The notes beneath the pieces are model-generated. The model made no database searches and was not told the origin of the DNA. It was given only the letters and a program-made list of their open reading frames with translations. Both the position numbers and the translations under genes were made by a program. A stretch of DNA of 64,000 nt, taken from the IMG/VR virus record IMGVR_UViG_3300034685_000168, positions 43,639-107,638 of that record; one strand, written 5' to 3'. This document shows, in pieces, positions 53,015 to 62,956 of the stretch (position 1 is the first letter of the stretch; each line of letters begins with the position of its first letter). The stretch is from a virus.

Positions 53015-54550
53015 TTACTTTAAAAATCTTCCTTTAAAAAAATCTAAAATAATGTTAATTAAAATATTAATATTAATTTTATTAATTATAGAAGGAGAAA
53101 GATATTCTATTTCACTTTTAGATAATTTATCTAAATATCCTTTATTAAGTTTTTCATATAGATATCTACCAAATGATTTATGATATTCAATATCAAATAT
53201 TAAATCCATAAAAATATCTTTACTATCTATACCAAACTTTAATTTATCAATACATGTATTTATTTTATTATCAAGTTCATCAGTGTTAAGTATTACAGGT
53301 TCATCTCTATTAGGATCATTTATAACACTTAATCTATATTCTTTAAGTATTTTTAACATAGCTAATTTTAAATATTTATTTTTATAATAAAGTATTTCGG
53401 AATATACTTTATTTAGATATTCATCAAATTCATTATCTAATTTATCAATGTCATTAATTATATGTTTTACATAAATTCCAGATTCAGGTAATTGAAGATT
53501 ATTTAAAGTATAATTTAAATATTCATATTTAATAATATGTTCTTTTTCATAACCCATAGCATAGAATTCAGATAATGTATCATCATTTAAACATCCATTA
53601 GGGAGAACCAATATGTTATTAAATACTTGAGTTCTCATAACTATTAGATAATAAGCACAGATATAAAGAAGTTCATTTACAATATTAACATTAGATTTAA
53701 CAATATCTTGTAATTCTTCACTAAACATATCAAGATGATCTAAAATAGTTTTATTAACAGACATAAATAACCTAATATAATTAGCCACTTGAACTACAGA
53801 TTCACCTTTTTTAATAGTTCTCTTAACAGCTACAGATATTTTATTATTAAGAGCTTTACACTTCTTTTCAGAAGTAAGAATATCAAAAACATATTCAATA
53901 TCTTCTGGAAGAATATCTATGTATTGATTAAACTCATCTATAAATGCAGTTTTAACATCTTTACTTACAGTTATTTCTCTTTCACCTTTAATTGTGTTTC
54001 TAATATCGATAAGTCTTTGTACATAAGAAAGAGAGAATGAATCCAAATCTTTACCAAGTAATTCATTACATTTGGTAAGAATATTACTGGATGTATCAAC
54101 TAATGAAATTTCTTCCCAATTAATAACATTATAATCTTTAGATAAAATATTACTATCATTAAATGATTCATAATGTTTATTCATAAATTCATCATTATTA
54201 ATTAATTTATTAAACTCAATATTAAATTTATTATCTAATTCATCTGCTTTAGATTTGACTTCATTAATATCTGAATAAGCAATATTAATTCTATTAGCTA
54301 ATAATTCAGCAACATGATCTAATTCATCAAATACTTTGGACATTAATCCTGTTTTAGAATCTTGAAACTTATTAATAACATTTTCAATATGATCTTCTAC
54401 TGGATCACTTTCATTATATCTTATAGCAGATACTTGTAATCTATTAGCTATATTTTCTAGGTTAGTATTTTTGAATTCAATAGTTGGGAATTTTTTATAT
54501 AACTTATAATAAATTTTTAGATGATTTTTAAGTTTATCGAAATTAATCAT
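53015..54550 (-). CDS. Hypothetical all-helical protein
   Basis: 511 residues, predicted helical from end to end with many Asp, Asn, Ile and Leu and no Cys cluster. The C-terminal segment INKININILINIILDFFKGR is amphipathic rather than a clear membrane helix. GGAGAAAAAGAATA precedes the ATG, which overlaps the stop of the small 54550 gene as TAATG. The gene closes the baseplate-type minus operon, so a baseplate, tape-measure or assembly role is conceivable. No family recognised. Confidence 0.65.
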   Translation of the reverse strand: MINFDKLKNHLKIYYKLYKKFPTIEFKNTNLENIANRLQVSAIRYNESDPVEDHIENVINKFQDSKTGLMSKVFDELDHVAELLANRINIAYSDINEVKSKADELDNKFNIEFNKLINNDEFMNKHYESFNDSNILSKDYNVINWEEISLVDTSSNILTKCNELLGKDLDSFSLSYVQRLIDIRNTIKGEREITVSKDVKTAFIDEFNQYIDILPEDIEYVFDILTSEKKCKALNNKISVAVKRTIKKGESVVQVANYIRLFMSVNKTILDHLDMFSEELQDIVKSNVNIVNELLYICAYYLIVMRTQVFNNILVLPNGCLNDDTLSEFYAMGYEKEHIIKYEYLNYTLNNLQLPESGIYVKHIINDIDKLDNEFDEYLNKVYSEILYYKNKYLKLAMLKILKEYRLSVINDPNRDEPVILNTDELDNKINTCIDKLKFGIDSKDIFMDLIFDIEYHKSFGRYLYEKLNKGYLDKLSKSEIEYLSPSIINKININILINIILDFFKGRFLK

Positions 54551-54708
54551 TATTCTTTTTCTCCATCTTTTTCAAGTTGTTCTAGATTACCAACAACTGT
54601 TCCATAAATATCCATATCTTCACTATCAATATTTAAATTTTTAATTTTAGATATAGTTGTTATAATCAAATAACATATAACAAATATCATAGCTATAGTT
54701 CTATTCAT
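54550..54708 (-). CDS. Small single-span membrane protein
   Basis: 52 residues: a hydrophobic N-terminal segment (MNRTIAMIFVICYLIITTIS) followed by an acidic soluble tail (NIDSEDMDIYGTVVGNLE) ending in DGEKE. GGGAGAATAATTAAA before the ATG lies in the last codons of the upstream 54714 gene, and the stop overlaps the next start codon, so it is translated as part of this operon. The form (short N-terminal anchor, acidic tail) fits small virion or lysis-accessory proteins; no specific match. Confidence 0.65.
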   Translation of the reverse strand: MNRTIAMIFVICYLIITTISKIKNLNIDSEDMDIYGTVVGNLEQLEKDGEKE

Positions 54709-54713
54709 TTTAA

Positions 54714-57608
54714 TTATTCTCCCATATTTATTGGTGAAAATGTTAATCTTAAATCAGGTTTTAACGAAAGTGTTTGGTCACTATTATAAATTAATTTTTG
54801 TTTAAGTATAGGTTGTGTGTCTTTATCTACACATTTTAATGTTTGTAATTCTGGATCTCCACTTATTCCTAAAGTATCTATAGAAATTATTTGATCATCT
54901 AATTCTTTTCTAATTTGTTTCTGTATATCTGAAATAGATATAAAACCATTTTGTATATTAGAATTTATAATATTTAAAATTACTTGTTTAATACTTTCTT
55001 TTATTTGAGTATCTTTATTGATATTTTTATCAACATAGACTATAAATGATAAATATATATTTAAATCATGTTCAATATTGATACCATTTTTAGTAGAGAA
55101 AATTGCTTTACCTATAGTTCTTTTAGGTTTGAAATAAACGTATGTCTGTGTTAATAGTTGATTTTGTACTTTATCGACTTCATCAATAAATAATTTAAAT
55201 TGATTAGATATATCAATACCTATTTGATTTAAATCAATATTAGATGGTTCTAATATCTTATTATCTAAATGTATTAAATCTATATTATATTCAATATTTC
55301 TATTAGATTTTATTATTTTATTACCATATTCATCAAGTATATAATCTCCAGCTCTATGGTTATATAATGTGCTACCATAAGTGTCTGTTACTATATCTCC
55401 TGCAGAGTGTAATTTATTAAGGACTATATTACCATCAACTATAGTGTAAACTAAAGATCCAGTTTCATCTGTTTCGTAAACATCTGTTGAGTAAGTTTTA
55501 GGTTCATCATTAAAATAAGTTTGATATTCAGTATCTGAGAAAGTAACATCTACATTAGAAAATATACTTTCGTTCAAATAATTACCTAATGTAATATCGA
55601 TTTCTTGATCTATCATTTTAATATATTCTTCTGTATCAATAACATCTAGATCATTAAGATATTTAGCTTTAGTAAACATCTCAACACTTATAGTGGTTTC
55701 TAAATTTATAAATATATTATCTATAGGTAACCCTCTATCATCTATTGTATTAGTTATATTAATACTATGGTTATCATTTATATTGTAATTAGTATAAAGT
55801 TCTACATCATAATAATGTATATCACCATCAATATAATACGGTGTTTTGTTAGCATCTATATATACTCTATTTATTCTAGAATCATCCCACATCCAGAATC
55901 TAATTATTAAATCTTCATTAGGTACTTCTAATAGATCAGATGATTTAATAACACCAACTCTAATAATAAATTTATGTTTTTCTTTTAATTTATGGATAAT
56001 AATTCCAGATCTGATAATCATCTGAGAACTAATTTCTATATTCTCTTTAATAAATTTAATATTATTTATTTTAGGATTTAACATATCATAAATAAACGAT
56101 AATGGGTATTGATCTCTAATAATTAATCTTACATGATAAGGAGAGAAAGTATATTGGTCATTATTAAATAGATTGACTCTATTAGAGTCTGACATGGAAT
56201 ATATAGAATTTATTTCTGTATCAGTTAATGGAATAGCTACGTTATCTTTATTTAATTTATAAATAGTAGAAGGAAGTATTGTAATAGATTGATCGCTGTT
56301 ATGTTTTATAGTAGAAATATTATCTATATTGTTAATATCAATTTTAGTAGATATTAACCCTGTAGATATGGGTTCGTATATCTTAGAAGAAGTATTATTT
56401 ATCGTATCAGATGGATTGTAAATAATAGAATTAGCTAAATAAATTCTTTTAGTTAAACTATCATTAATTAATTTTACTGATATATTTTTATTATTAAATA
56501 AGTTTTTAATTTGATCTTCTCTAACAGCAACCGATTTAATAAATTTTTTATTAATTATATTATCACGTAATTCTTCAAATTCATATCCATTAGTACCACC
56601 TATTATATCAGATTCTCCAGGATATAAATTTATTATAGGTATTTTATTTAGTATATTTACAAACTCATATTCTTCAGATTCTATTTCTGTTAATTCAAAA
56701 TTTATATTACCAGAAGAAATATTATTTAGAGTTATATTTAATTCACCTTTTGTTGTAAATATATCTAATTTTAATCTAGATCCTATACTTTCATTAGAAA
56801 AATATATTTGAGGTATTTCTATATTAACTTTATTATTTTCAATTTCAACAGAAAACTTAATAGTAGGAGAAAGAGGGTCATAATTAATACTAGACAAAGT
56901 TTGATTTAATTCAGACCATTTATTGTTTTTAAAATGATAAGCCCTAATAGCATAAAATTTATCTGTATATTCAATTGATTGTTTAAAACCTTTTCCTTCT
57001 ATTAATTCTTCTATAATTTGAGTTCTTTTAAATTGATAAATAGGGATTTGAATATTTAGCAGATTTAATCCACTTTCTTGTATTATATGAAAATTAACAG
57101 TATTATCAACTAAATTAAATAATGGATTAGTTTCATTAGTATTATGAGATACTATTATCGTTTCTGTAAATTTATTAATTCTTATTTCTATTGGATAATA
57201 AATACCGAAGTACAATCCACCTATTGTAAATACTGTGTTTTTAGGTATTATAATCTTTTTATAGTTTTCATTAAAATCCTTAGCATTTTTTATTAAATAA
57301 TCTCTATCTAGAATTAAATTAATTTTAGTATCAGCTGGAGAAGAAAATAATCCAACATAATCCCATGTATTCATGTGGTTATATAATTCATTACTAGTCT
57401 GGGCTCGTAGTGGATAAATACTATGAATTAATTTATCATTTTTATTAGATAATTCACTAACTAAAGTACTAATAGTTTCTAACATAAATGTTGGAACATT
57501 ATTACCATCTGCTATAGGATTACCATTTAATATTCTTGATTCCAAATCTTCTAGACAATATGATTGAATAGAAAGTTTATTACTTAAAAGATTTATTATA
57601 TTTGACAC
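54714..57608 (-). CDS. Putative baseplate wedge protein (T4 gp6 / J-like)
   Basis: 964 residues. The N-terminal 170 residues show the pattern of gp6/baseplate-J proteins: an SNELYNHMNTWDYVGLFSSP segment followed by strands and IIIPKNTVFTIGGLYFGIYY, as in the conserved IPKGTxFxxxGxxF. The middle is a long run of strands. The C-terminus has LNIYLSFIVYVDKNINKDTQ followed by IKESIKQVILNII, as in the IkxaIxxxlxxyi ending of J-like proteins. The start is GTG at 57608, with a very strong GGGGGAAG site that also spans the upstream stop codon. Together with the 57611 gene it forms a tight baseplate-type unit. Confidence 0.55.
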   Translation of the reverse strand: MSNIINLLSNKLSIQSYCLEDLESRILNGNPIADGNNVPTFMLETISTLVSELSNKNDKLIHSIYPLRAQTSNELYNHMNTWDYVGLFSSPADTKINLILDRDYLIKNAKDFNENYKKIIIPKNTVFTIGGLYFGIYYPIEIRINKFTETIIVSHNTNETNPLFNLVDNTVNFHIIQESGLNLLNIQIPIYQFKRTQIIEELIEGKGFKQSIEYTDKFYAIRAYHFKNNKWSELNQTLSSINYDPLSPTIKFSVEIENNKVNIEIPQIYFSNESIGSRLKLDIFTTKGELNITLNNISSGNINFELTEIESEEYEFVNILNKIPIINLYPGESDIIGGTNGYEFEELRDNIINKKFIKSVAVREDQIKNLFNNKNISVKLINDSLTKRIYLANSIIYNPSDTINNTSSKIYEPISTGLISTKIDINNIDNISTIKHNSDQSITILPSTIYKLNKDNVAIPLTDTEINSIYSMSDSNRVNLFNNDQYTFSPYHVRLIIRDQYPLSFIYDMLNPKINNIKFIKENIEISSQMIIRSGIIIHKLKEKHKFIIRVGVIKSSDLLEVPNEDLIIRFWMWDDSRINRVYIDANKTPYYIDGDIHYYDVELYTNYNINDNHSINITNTIDDRGLPIDNIFINLETTISVEMFTKAKYLNDLDVIDTEEYIKMIDQEIDITLGNYLNESIFSNVDVTFSDTEYQTYFNDEPKTYSTDVYETDETGSLVYTIVDGNIVLNKLHSAGDIVTDTYGSTLYNHRAGDYILDEYGNKIIKSNRNIEYNIDLIHLDNKILEPSNIDLNQIGIDISNQFKLFIDEVDKVQNQLLTQTYVYFKPKRTIGKAIFSTKNGINIEHDLNIYLSFIVYVDKNINKDTQIKESIKQVILNIINSNIQNGFISISDIQKQIRKELDDQIISIDTLGISGDPELQTLKCVDKDTQPILKQKLIYNSDQTLSLKPDLRLTFSPINMGE

Positions 57609-57610
57609 AA

Positions 57611-58639
57611 CTATCTTCCCCCTGTTCCCGAATATTTTCTAGTTTTAAATAACAGTTCATATCCATCACCTATATCATTAGATCTAAGTCCTATATAGGG
57701 AATACCGGCATAATTATCTTCCGCCCCATACCCTAAATTTTCATAATTTAATATATCAGGACAATAACGTTTAACTAATCGATTGAAGTCTATTAAATCA
57801 TTAACATTATTATATTCAATATAATTAGATGTAAATGAAATACTAAATTCTTTAGCAGCTTCTGAATATGTTTCATTTTCATTCATATTAAATTTAGCAC
57901 CATATGGAACTCCTTGTAATATATTACCAGCCGCTCTAGACCAACTTGTTATATGTCTATTGGATGGATCTAACATAAATCTATATATACTAATAGTATA
58001 TGGTAACCGTTCTAAATCTATATCTTCAGGATATCTTATTAAATCATTTTTTCTCATTAAAGATATCCATCTAAACCAAAAATAAAACATATTTAATAAA
58101 ATAGAAAATGGTAATTCCCTAACTTGTAAACTTATATCATATGTTTTATTAAATTCATCATGTCCTGTTGCAAATGCTAAGTTTTCACCTTGAAAACCAC
58201 CAGTTGTTGTAGACATACCCATGACAAAATCAGGCCATCCAGTAACACTCTTAATAGAATTACATAATGGGACATTAAAGGGATTTTCATAATTTATAAA
58301 AGGACATTGAATAGCTAATTCAATATTATCTCTCATAAATTTGGTATCCAAAATACATCTAATAGCAAACTGAATAGAAAATGGATTTGTTGTATCTAAC
58401 ATACCTAATACAGGGTCCATTCTTATATTAGGTGAAGATAGATTTAATTTAGGTCTAGTAATAAATACTAATCCAGTATTTTCAATATTAGAAGGAATAC
58501 TTTTATTACCATATCTATCATGATTTAAAAATACTTCTTGTATTGTGTTGAGATAACCACCAGAACCAGAACTTCTATTTAATATATCAGCATATTTTTC
58601 ACGTTCTTGTGTGGATATATCCATTTTAAAGTTAGACAT
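57611..58639 (-). CDS. Putative virion structural protein upstream of gp6-like gene
   Basis: 342 residues. Notable are FSILLNMFYFWFRWISLMRK, a strongly aromatic helix, and a Gly/Ser/Thr-rich segment (MGMSTTTGGFQGENL). It ends TRKYSGTGGR. It has neither signal peptide nor enzyme motif. AAGGAAATCTAATT precedes the ATG, and only 2 bases separate its stop from the GTG of the gp6-like gene. A baseplate or tail role is inferred from this coupling. Confidence 0.65.
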   Translation of the reverse strand: MSNFKMDISTQEREKYADILNRSSGSGGYLNTIQEVFLNHDRYGNKSIPSNIENTGLVFITRPKLNLSSPNIRMDPVLGMLDTTNPFSIQFAIRCILDTKFMRDNIELAIQCPFINYENPFNVPLCNSIKSVTGWPDFVMGMSTTTGGFQGENLAFATGHDEFNKTYDISLQVRELPFSILLNMFYFWFRWISLMRKNDLIRYPEDIDLERLPYTISIYRFMLDPSNRHITSWSRAAGNILQGVPYGAKFNMNENETYSEAAKEFSISFTSNYIEYNNVNDLIDFNRLVKRYCPDILNYENLGYGAEDNYAGIPYIGLRSNDIGDGYELLFKTRKYSGTGGR

Positions 58640-58752
58640 AATTAGATTTCCTTGTCATTATTATATTGGTTAACTTATTATTTTATAATTGAGAATAAAA
58701 GTATTTTCATATATACAATGTTTAAATTAATTTTTTGAGGAGTATAAATACA

Positions 58753-59901
58753 ATGGTTGAGTCATATTATGATGAATATCAAAAATGGACAGGTGGTATC
58801 AGTAATATAATGAATATAGTAAAAGCGGCATCAAACAATATGTCGATTATTGATTATATTAAACCCTCTATTATTACTGGTACAATTTTACAAGATAGAA
58901 CTATAGAAGATAATGATATACTTTTTAATATAACCAATATGTATAATACGTATTATTGTGCTTGGTTATTTACAGCATTAAGACTAAATAATGTTATTGC
59001 TAATGGTGTAACAGTAAGAGATTTATTAGGAGTTGTTAGAACCAATAGTTTATTATTAGATGAATATGAAGATATAGATGATATAATTAATAATGAATTT
59101 TTAATGAATACTAAAATTAAAGATATAGATAATATTTATTTTCATGATGATAAAGAATCAGGAATGGGAATAGGATCTGATACTGGTGATAAAGTTAATA
59201 TTATTTCACACACACAAAGAAAGATTACATTAGAAATAAATGGAAATAAAATAACTATCCCTATGAATATTATGTTATTTCAGAGATTACTTGCACCATC
59301 GGTATTTGAACTATATTTAAATGCTAAAAGTAGACCAACATTAATGCAGAGATGGACTCAATTAAAAGTTGGACAAATAACTTGGATGGAATTTATATTC
59401 GATTTAGATTTGGTTAGGAAACATAAAAAAGCATTAAAAGAAGATGATACCAATTTTATTTATGAAACAATTTTAAAAGATGATAACAAATTAGCCAAAA
59501 CAGTTTTACCATTGATATTGGGTTCTTATGATACATTTACTGATAAAAATAATAAAGAATTTGATAGAGTGGCAGATGTTGGTAAATATTCAAGTGTAAA
59601 TAATATAACTAACATGGCTATTATGGATTCAAAAAGTTTTAAAAAAATATGTAAAACATTACATTGTAATTTTAAAAATAAATCCGATAGACAAAAGTTT
59701 CTATTAACAGGTAGATTATTAATGTTATCTGTTGTTGATGAAATGCATGAAGTAGTTGATGTATTTTATTGTGGGTTAGATGATTACTCTTCTTATAGTT
59801 TTTCTGCACTTAATAAACAATTTAGTAAAGCTGAAGGTAATAAATTTTCTCTCAAAGATGTTATGGCAGCTTTTGCTTCAGGTGCAGGACCAAGATTTTA
59901 A
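58753..59901 (+). CDS. Hypothetical protein, first of plus-strand block
   Basis: 382 residues from the ATG at 58753, which follows TGAGGAG by 9 bases; an earlier TTG (58735) overlaps that site and is rejected. The protein has a helical, Asn-rich first half with a disordered Gly-rich loop (GMGIGSDTGDK) and ends ASGAGPRF. TTATTATTTTATAA about 58675-58688 is a promoter-like motif. No family recognised; the position next to baseplate genes suggests a virion component. Confidence 0.65.
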   Translation: MVESYYDEYQKWTGGISNIMNIVKAASNNMSIIDYIKPSIITGTILQDRTIEDNDILFNITNMYNTYYCAWLFTALRLNNVIANGVTVRDLLGVVRTNSLLLDEYEDIDDIINNEFLMNTKIKDIDNIYFHDDKESGMGIGSDTGDKVNIISHTQRKITLEINGNKITIPMNIMLFQRLLAPSVFELYLNAKSRPTLMQRWTQLKVGQITWMEFIFDLDLVRKHKKALKEDDTNFIYETILKDDNKLAKTVLPLILGSYDTFTDKNNKEFDRVADVGKYSSVNNITNMAIMDSKSFKKICKTLHCNFKNKSDRQKFLLTGRLLMLSVVDEMHEVVDVFYCGLDDYSSYSFSALNKQFSKAEGNKFSLKDVMAAFASGAGPRF

Positions 59902-59928
59902 AATATACATTAAAAGGATAAAATAATT

Positions 59929-60948
59929 ATGATTTCTTTCTCCGAGATAAAAAACTATGTCTCTAAATTTATTAGTTCTTCTACAGGATCTAGTATTATT
60001 AGTAAAAAAGATATTATTAAAATGTTAGATGCTAATAGAAGGGTTCATTCATACAACTATGATAGTTTAAGTTCTATTCCTGAAGAATATAGAAAAAATA
60101 TTAGTACAGTGTTATTTAATACTAAAAATAATAATAATCAATATATTAAGTTATATTTTGAATATATTAAAAATATTCCTTCTAAATATAGAAGAACAGA
60201 AGAACTTAAATTTTTCCAAACATTTATTGATATGCATAGAATATTTATTAAGTGTTATGACGATATTCTTAATAATATTGATAAATTAATAGAAGAAAAA
60301 GAAATAAATAAATATAATGCTAAAATTACATTTTTTCTAATTATGGGAATTATAGAACAGTCTAAAACATTTATAAATTTTTCTGAATATATGTTTTCAG
60401 GATTATTAATTCCTATTACTGATTCATTCAGAGCTAGAATGAATGTTATAACAGGGACTAATTTAAAAGATCCCAAACCATATAGAATAAATTTTCTTAA
60501 TCAAAATATTAAAACAGTTACTAAACTTATAGAAGAAATTTATCCATTAGAAAATGTAGCTAATCCTATAGAGAAACTTGTAGAAAAAATAAAGAAGAAT
60601 AATCAGAACTTTAATATTATTAGTTCAGATGATAAAGATCAATCTATCTTACTTCAAGGTGAATTAATAGGATCATTATCTCTTTCTCTTGTAGGAGAAG
60701 GTATAAAAAATTTTGCTATATTTGGTTGGTTTGGTAAGACATGGGTTAACTTGGTTCATTATTATATTCAGATCGTTAAAAAAAGAAAAGAATATATGGA
60801 ATCTCAAGTTGCATATTTAATGGAACTCCAATCAGAAGAACAAGAAAATAGTGAAGAATTTAATAGGTTAGCTGAAATCATTAATAATTATAATGATAGA
60901 ATAGCTAAGGATGAAAAAACTATTAATGAATATTATGAATCTGAATAA
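59929..60948 (+). CDS. Hypothetical helical protein
   Basis: 339 residues, helical. One moderately hydrophobic region (KITFFLIMGIIEQSKTFINF, about 135) and another (IKNFAIFGWFGKTWVNLVHY, about 265) flank a basic middle, and the C-terminus is a charged coiled coil. AAAAGGATAAAATAATT precedes the ATG. It is part of a run of four tightly spaced plus-strand genes (58753-62869). Function unknown. Confidence 0.65.
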   Translation: MISFSEIKNYVSKFISSSTGSSIISKKDIIKMLDANRRVHSYNYDSLSSIPEEYRKNISTVLFNTKNNNNQYIKLYFEYIKNIPSKYRRTEELKFFQTFIDMHRIFIKCYDDILNNIDKLIEEKEINKYNAKITFFLIMGIIEQSKTFINFSEYMFSGLLIPITDSFRARMNVITGTNLKDPKPYRINFLNQNIKTVTKLIEEIYPLENVANPIEKLVEKIKKNNQNFNIISSDDKDQSILLQGELIGSLSLSLVGEGIKNFAIFGWFGKTWVNLVHYYIQIVKKRKEYMESQVAYLMELQSEEQENSEEFNRLAEIINNYNDRIAKDEKTINEYYESE

Positions 60949-60969
60949 TCAAAAGGGATATTATTATTT

Positions 60970-61809
60970 ATGAAACTAAATACAAGAATAAGTTCTAATA
61001 GACCTAGAATGGGTTATTCTAAAACAGATGGTATGGATTATATCCATTGGTCTAAATTAAACTATACACATATAGTTGAATTCTTAAAAGAGATTAAATT
61101 ACCAGTTAATGAAGATACTGCTAAATTTATTTATTTTAATAACAATGAATTGAATGTTGATTTAGATAATAATTTCTGTATGAGATACAATAAAGATTCT
61201 TTTAATAAACACATAATAGAATGTATCATACAAAATTGTAGAATTATAATAGATACAATGGAGAATCTTTATATAACTAATGATAAAAACATTAAACCTA
61301 AAGTAACTAAATCTGCGTATGATATTTTAGATAAATTTTCAAAAACACAATATCCTAATAATACATTAATTAAAACAATCAATAGACAATTGATTTTTGA
61401 TAAATTAAATGAGAATATACATGATATACATATATCAAGTGGTATAATTTCTTGTTTAATTAATCATTGTAATAATAAAGTATATCAGTTAAATAGTCTA
61501 TTGAGTAATAATTTGGATATAAATAAATGTATGGTGGATATAACTGAATTTCTTTCATACGTAGAAATAATAGCTAATTTACTTCCTTTTTGTGGACATA
61601 TTAATGGTTTAGTAAGTAGACATACAGCAGGTCGTAATATATTACAAGAAAATGAAATAAATGTTTTATCTAAGTTAGATAAAGAAATCATTTTATATGC
61701 AATCACGACCAATAGTAAAATACCTGATTGTATAATATCTAAACATAAATATATGGCACCAAATAATCTAACCATTAAATATATTACATTAATGGGTGTT
61801 TCTCTTTAA
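60970..61809 (+). CDS. Hypothetical protein
   Basis: 279 residues, mostly helical with several Cys (IIECIIQNCRIII, ISCLINHCNN, LLPFCGH). The Cys are not arranged as a zinc site. AAAAGGGATATT lies upstream. It keeps the spacing of its neighbours (about 20-30 bases), so it belongs to the same operon. No family recognised. Confidence 0.65.
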   Translation: MKLNTRISSNRPRMGYSKTDGMDYIHWSKLNYTHIVEFLKEIKLPVNEDTAKFIYFNNNELNVDLDNNFCMRYNKDSFNKHIIECIIQNCRIIIDTMENLYITNDKNIKPKVTKSAYDILDKFSKTQYPNNTLIKTINRQLIFDKLNENIHDIHISSGIISCLINHCNNKVYQLNSLLSNNLDINKCMVDITEFLSYVEIIANLLPFCGHINGLVSRHTAGRNILQENEINVLSKLDKEIILYAITTNSKIPDCIISKHKYMAPNNLTIKYITLMGVSL

Positions 61810-61837
61810 AAAGAATTTAATAAAGGAAGATTAAATT

Positions 61838-62869
61838 ATGTTATCAGCAATATCAAAAATAAAAAGATTAAAAAATGATAATTTAGATAATTATTTAAAT
61901 AAAGAACAAGAATTATCATTAAAATTAGAAAAAGATATTAATAGTTTTTTAAGAAAACAAATTAAATTAGAAAATGATTTGAAAGAATTTAATGAATTAT
62001 ATGTATTCAGAAATGTTATTAATAAAAATATAAATAATAATAATCTTAGATATTTTGAAGAAAAAGGAATGGGAGTAATTTTACTTAATTATAAATATTC
62101 CTTTAAAGATTTTTATAATAATAAAGTTGATAAAGGTACTTTTATAAAAGTACTTAATAATGCTATAAGTGATTATATTAAAGATGGCGTCAAAGTGTTA
62201 TCTAAAGAAGTAAAAGATGTAGAAAAAAAGCTTAGTAATATTTTAGACACATTTAGTAGATTTATTGAGAATAAACTTAAAATAGTAGAAAAGATAAAAG
62301 AAAAAGATCTAACTGAGGTAGAGTGGGATAAAATAGTTGATACAAAAGAAGCTATAGCTTCTTCTGATGAAGTATCTAAATTTTATAAATCATTTACTAA
62401 TTTAGATTTTAATAAACTTACTAAAATTCTAAAAGAAGCTGTAGATGAAAATTCATTTAAATATGAAAATCTTGATAATTTTATAAAAATACTTTATAGT
62501 ATTGGATATTCTATAGATGAAGAAAATGATAAGCTTATTAAAAATACTGAAAAATATACCAATAAGACATTAGGGGAATTGGGTTATAATGATACTGCTA
62601 TTAAAAAATTAATACCTTTAACTGAAGAAGTATTAAAATTTTGTGAAAAACTTAATAATGATATATTAGGTAAAAAAATTGTAGAAGTGTTGGAAAAAGA
62701 AATAGAAGATTTATCTTCTAAAGAAGACATTAAAGCTATAGAATTTAAAAATAAAGAAAAAGCTTTAATAGAAGCATCGTCTAAAATGATGAAAGTTTTA
62801 ACTATTTTAATCAGTGAAATAAAAGATTATTTAACTATGACAACAACAGTGATCGGTAAAATAAAATAA
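61838..62869 (+). CDS. Long helical coiled-coil protein
   Basis: 343 residues, almost entirely Lys/Glu/Asp/Leu-rich helix, with coiled-coil heptads in the first 70 residues and again near residues 110-150. AAAGGAAGATTAAATT precedes the ATG. It resembles scaffold or internal head proteins in composition and is directly upstream of the 62957 gene, which has a related overall layout, but no family can be named. Confidence 0.65.
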   Translation: MLSAISKIKRLKNDNLDNYLNKEQELSLKLEKDINSFLRKQIKLENDLKEFNELYVFRNVINKNINNNNLRYFEEKGMGVILLNYKYSFKDFYNNKVDKGTFIKVLNNAISDYIKDGVKVLSKEVKDVEKKLSNILDTFSRFIENKLKIVEKIKEKDLTEVEWDKIVDTKEAIASSDEVSKFYKSFTNLDFNKLTKILKEAVDENSFKYENLDNFIKILYSIGYSIDEENDKLIKNTEKYTNKTLGELGYNDTAIKKLIPLTEEVLKFCEKLNNDILGKKIVEVLEKEIEDLSSKEDIKAIEFKNKEKALIEASSKMMKVLTILISEIKDYLTMTTTVIGKIK

Positions 62870-62874
62870 ATTAA

Positions 62875-62889
62875 TTACTATTATATAAG
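62875..62889 (+). promoter_or_regulatory. Promoter-like motif ahead of the 62957 gene
   Basis: TTACTATTATATAAG shares TATTATATAA with the motifs at 44047 and 44797 and has the same TTATATA core as the minus-strand elements. It lies about 70 bases ahead of a gene with high-expression codon use. Confidence 0.45.
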
Positions 62890-62956
62890 CCAATATCTTT
62901 TAATCATTTTTTTTTTATTATTTATCGATAAATAACAAATAGGAGTATTAATTACA

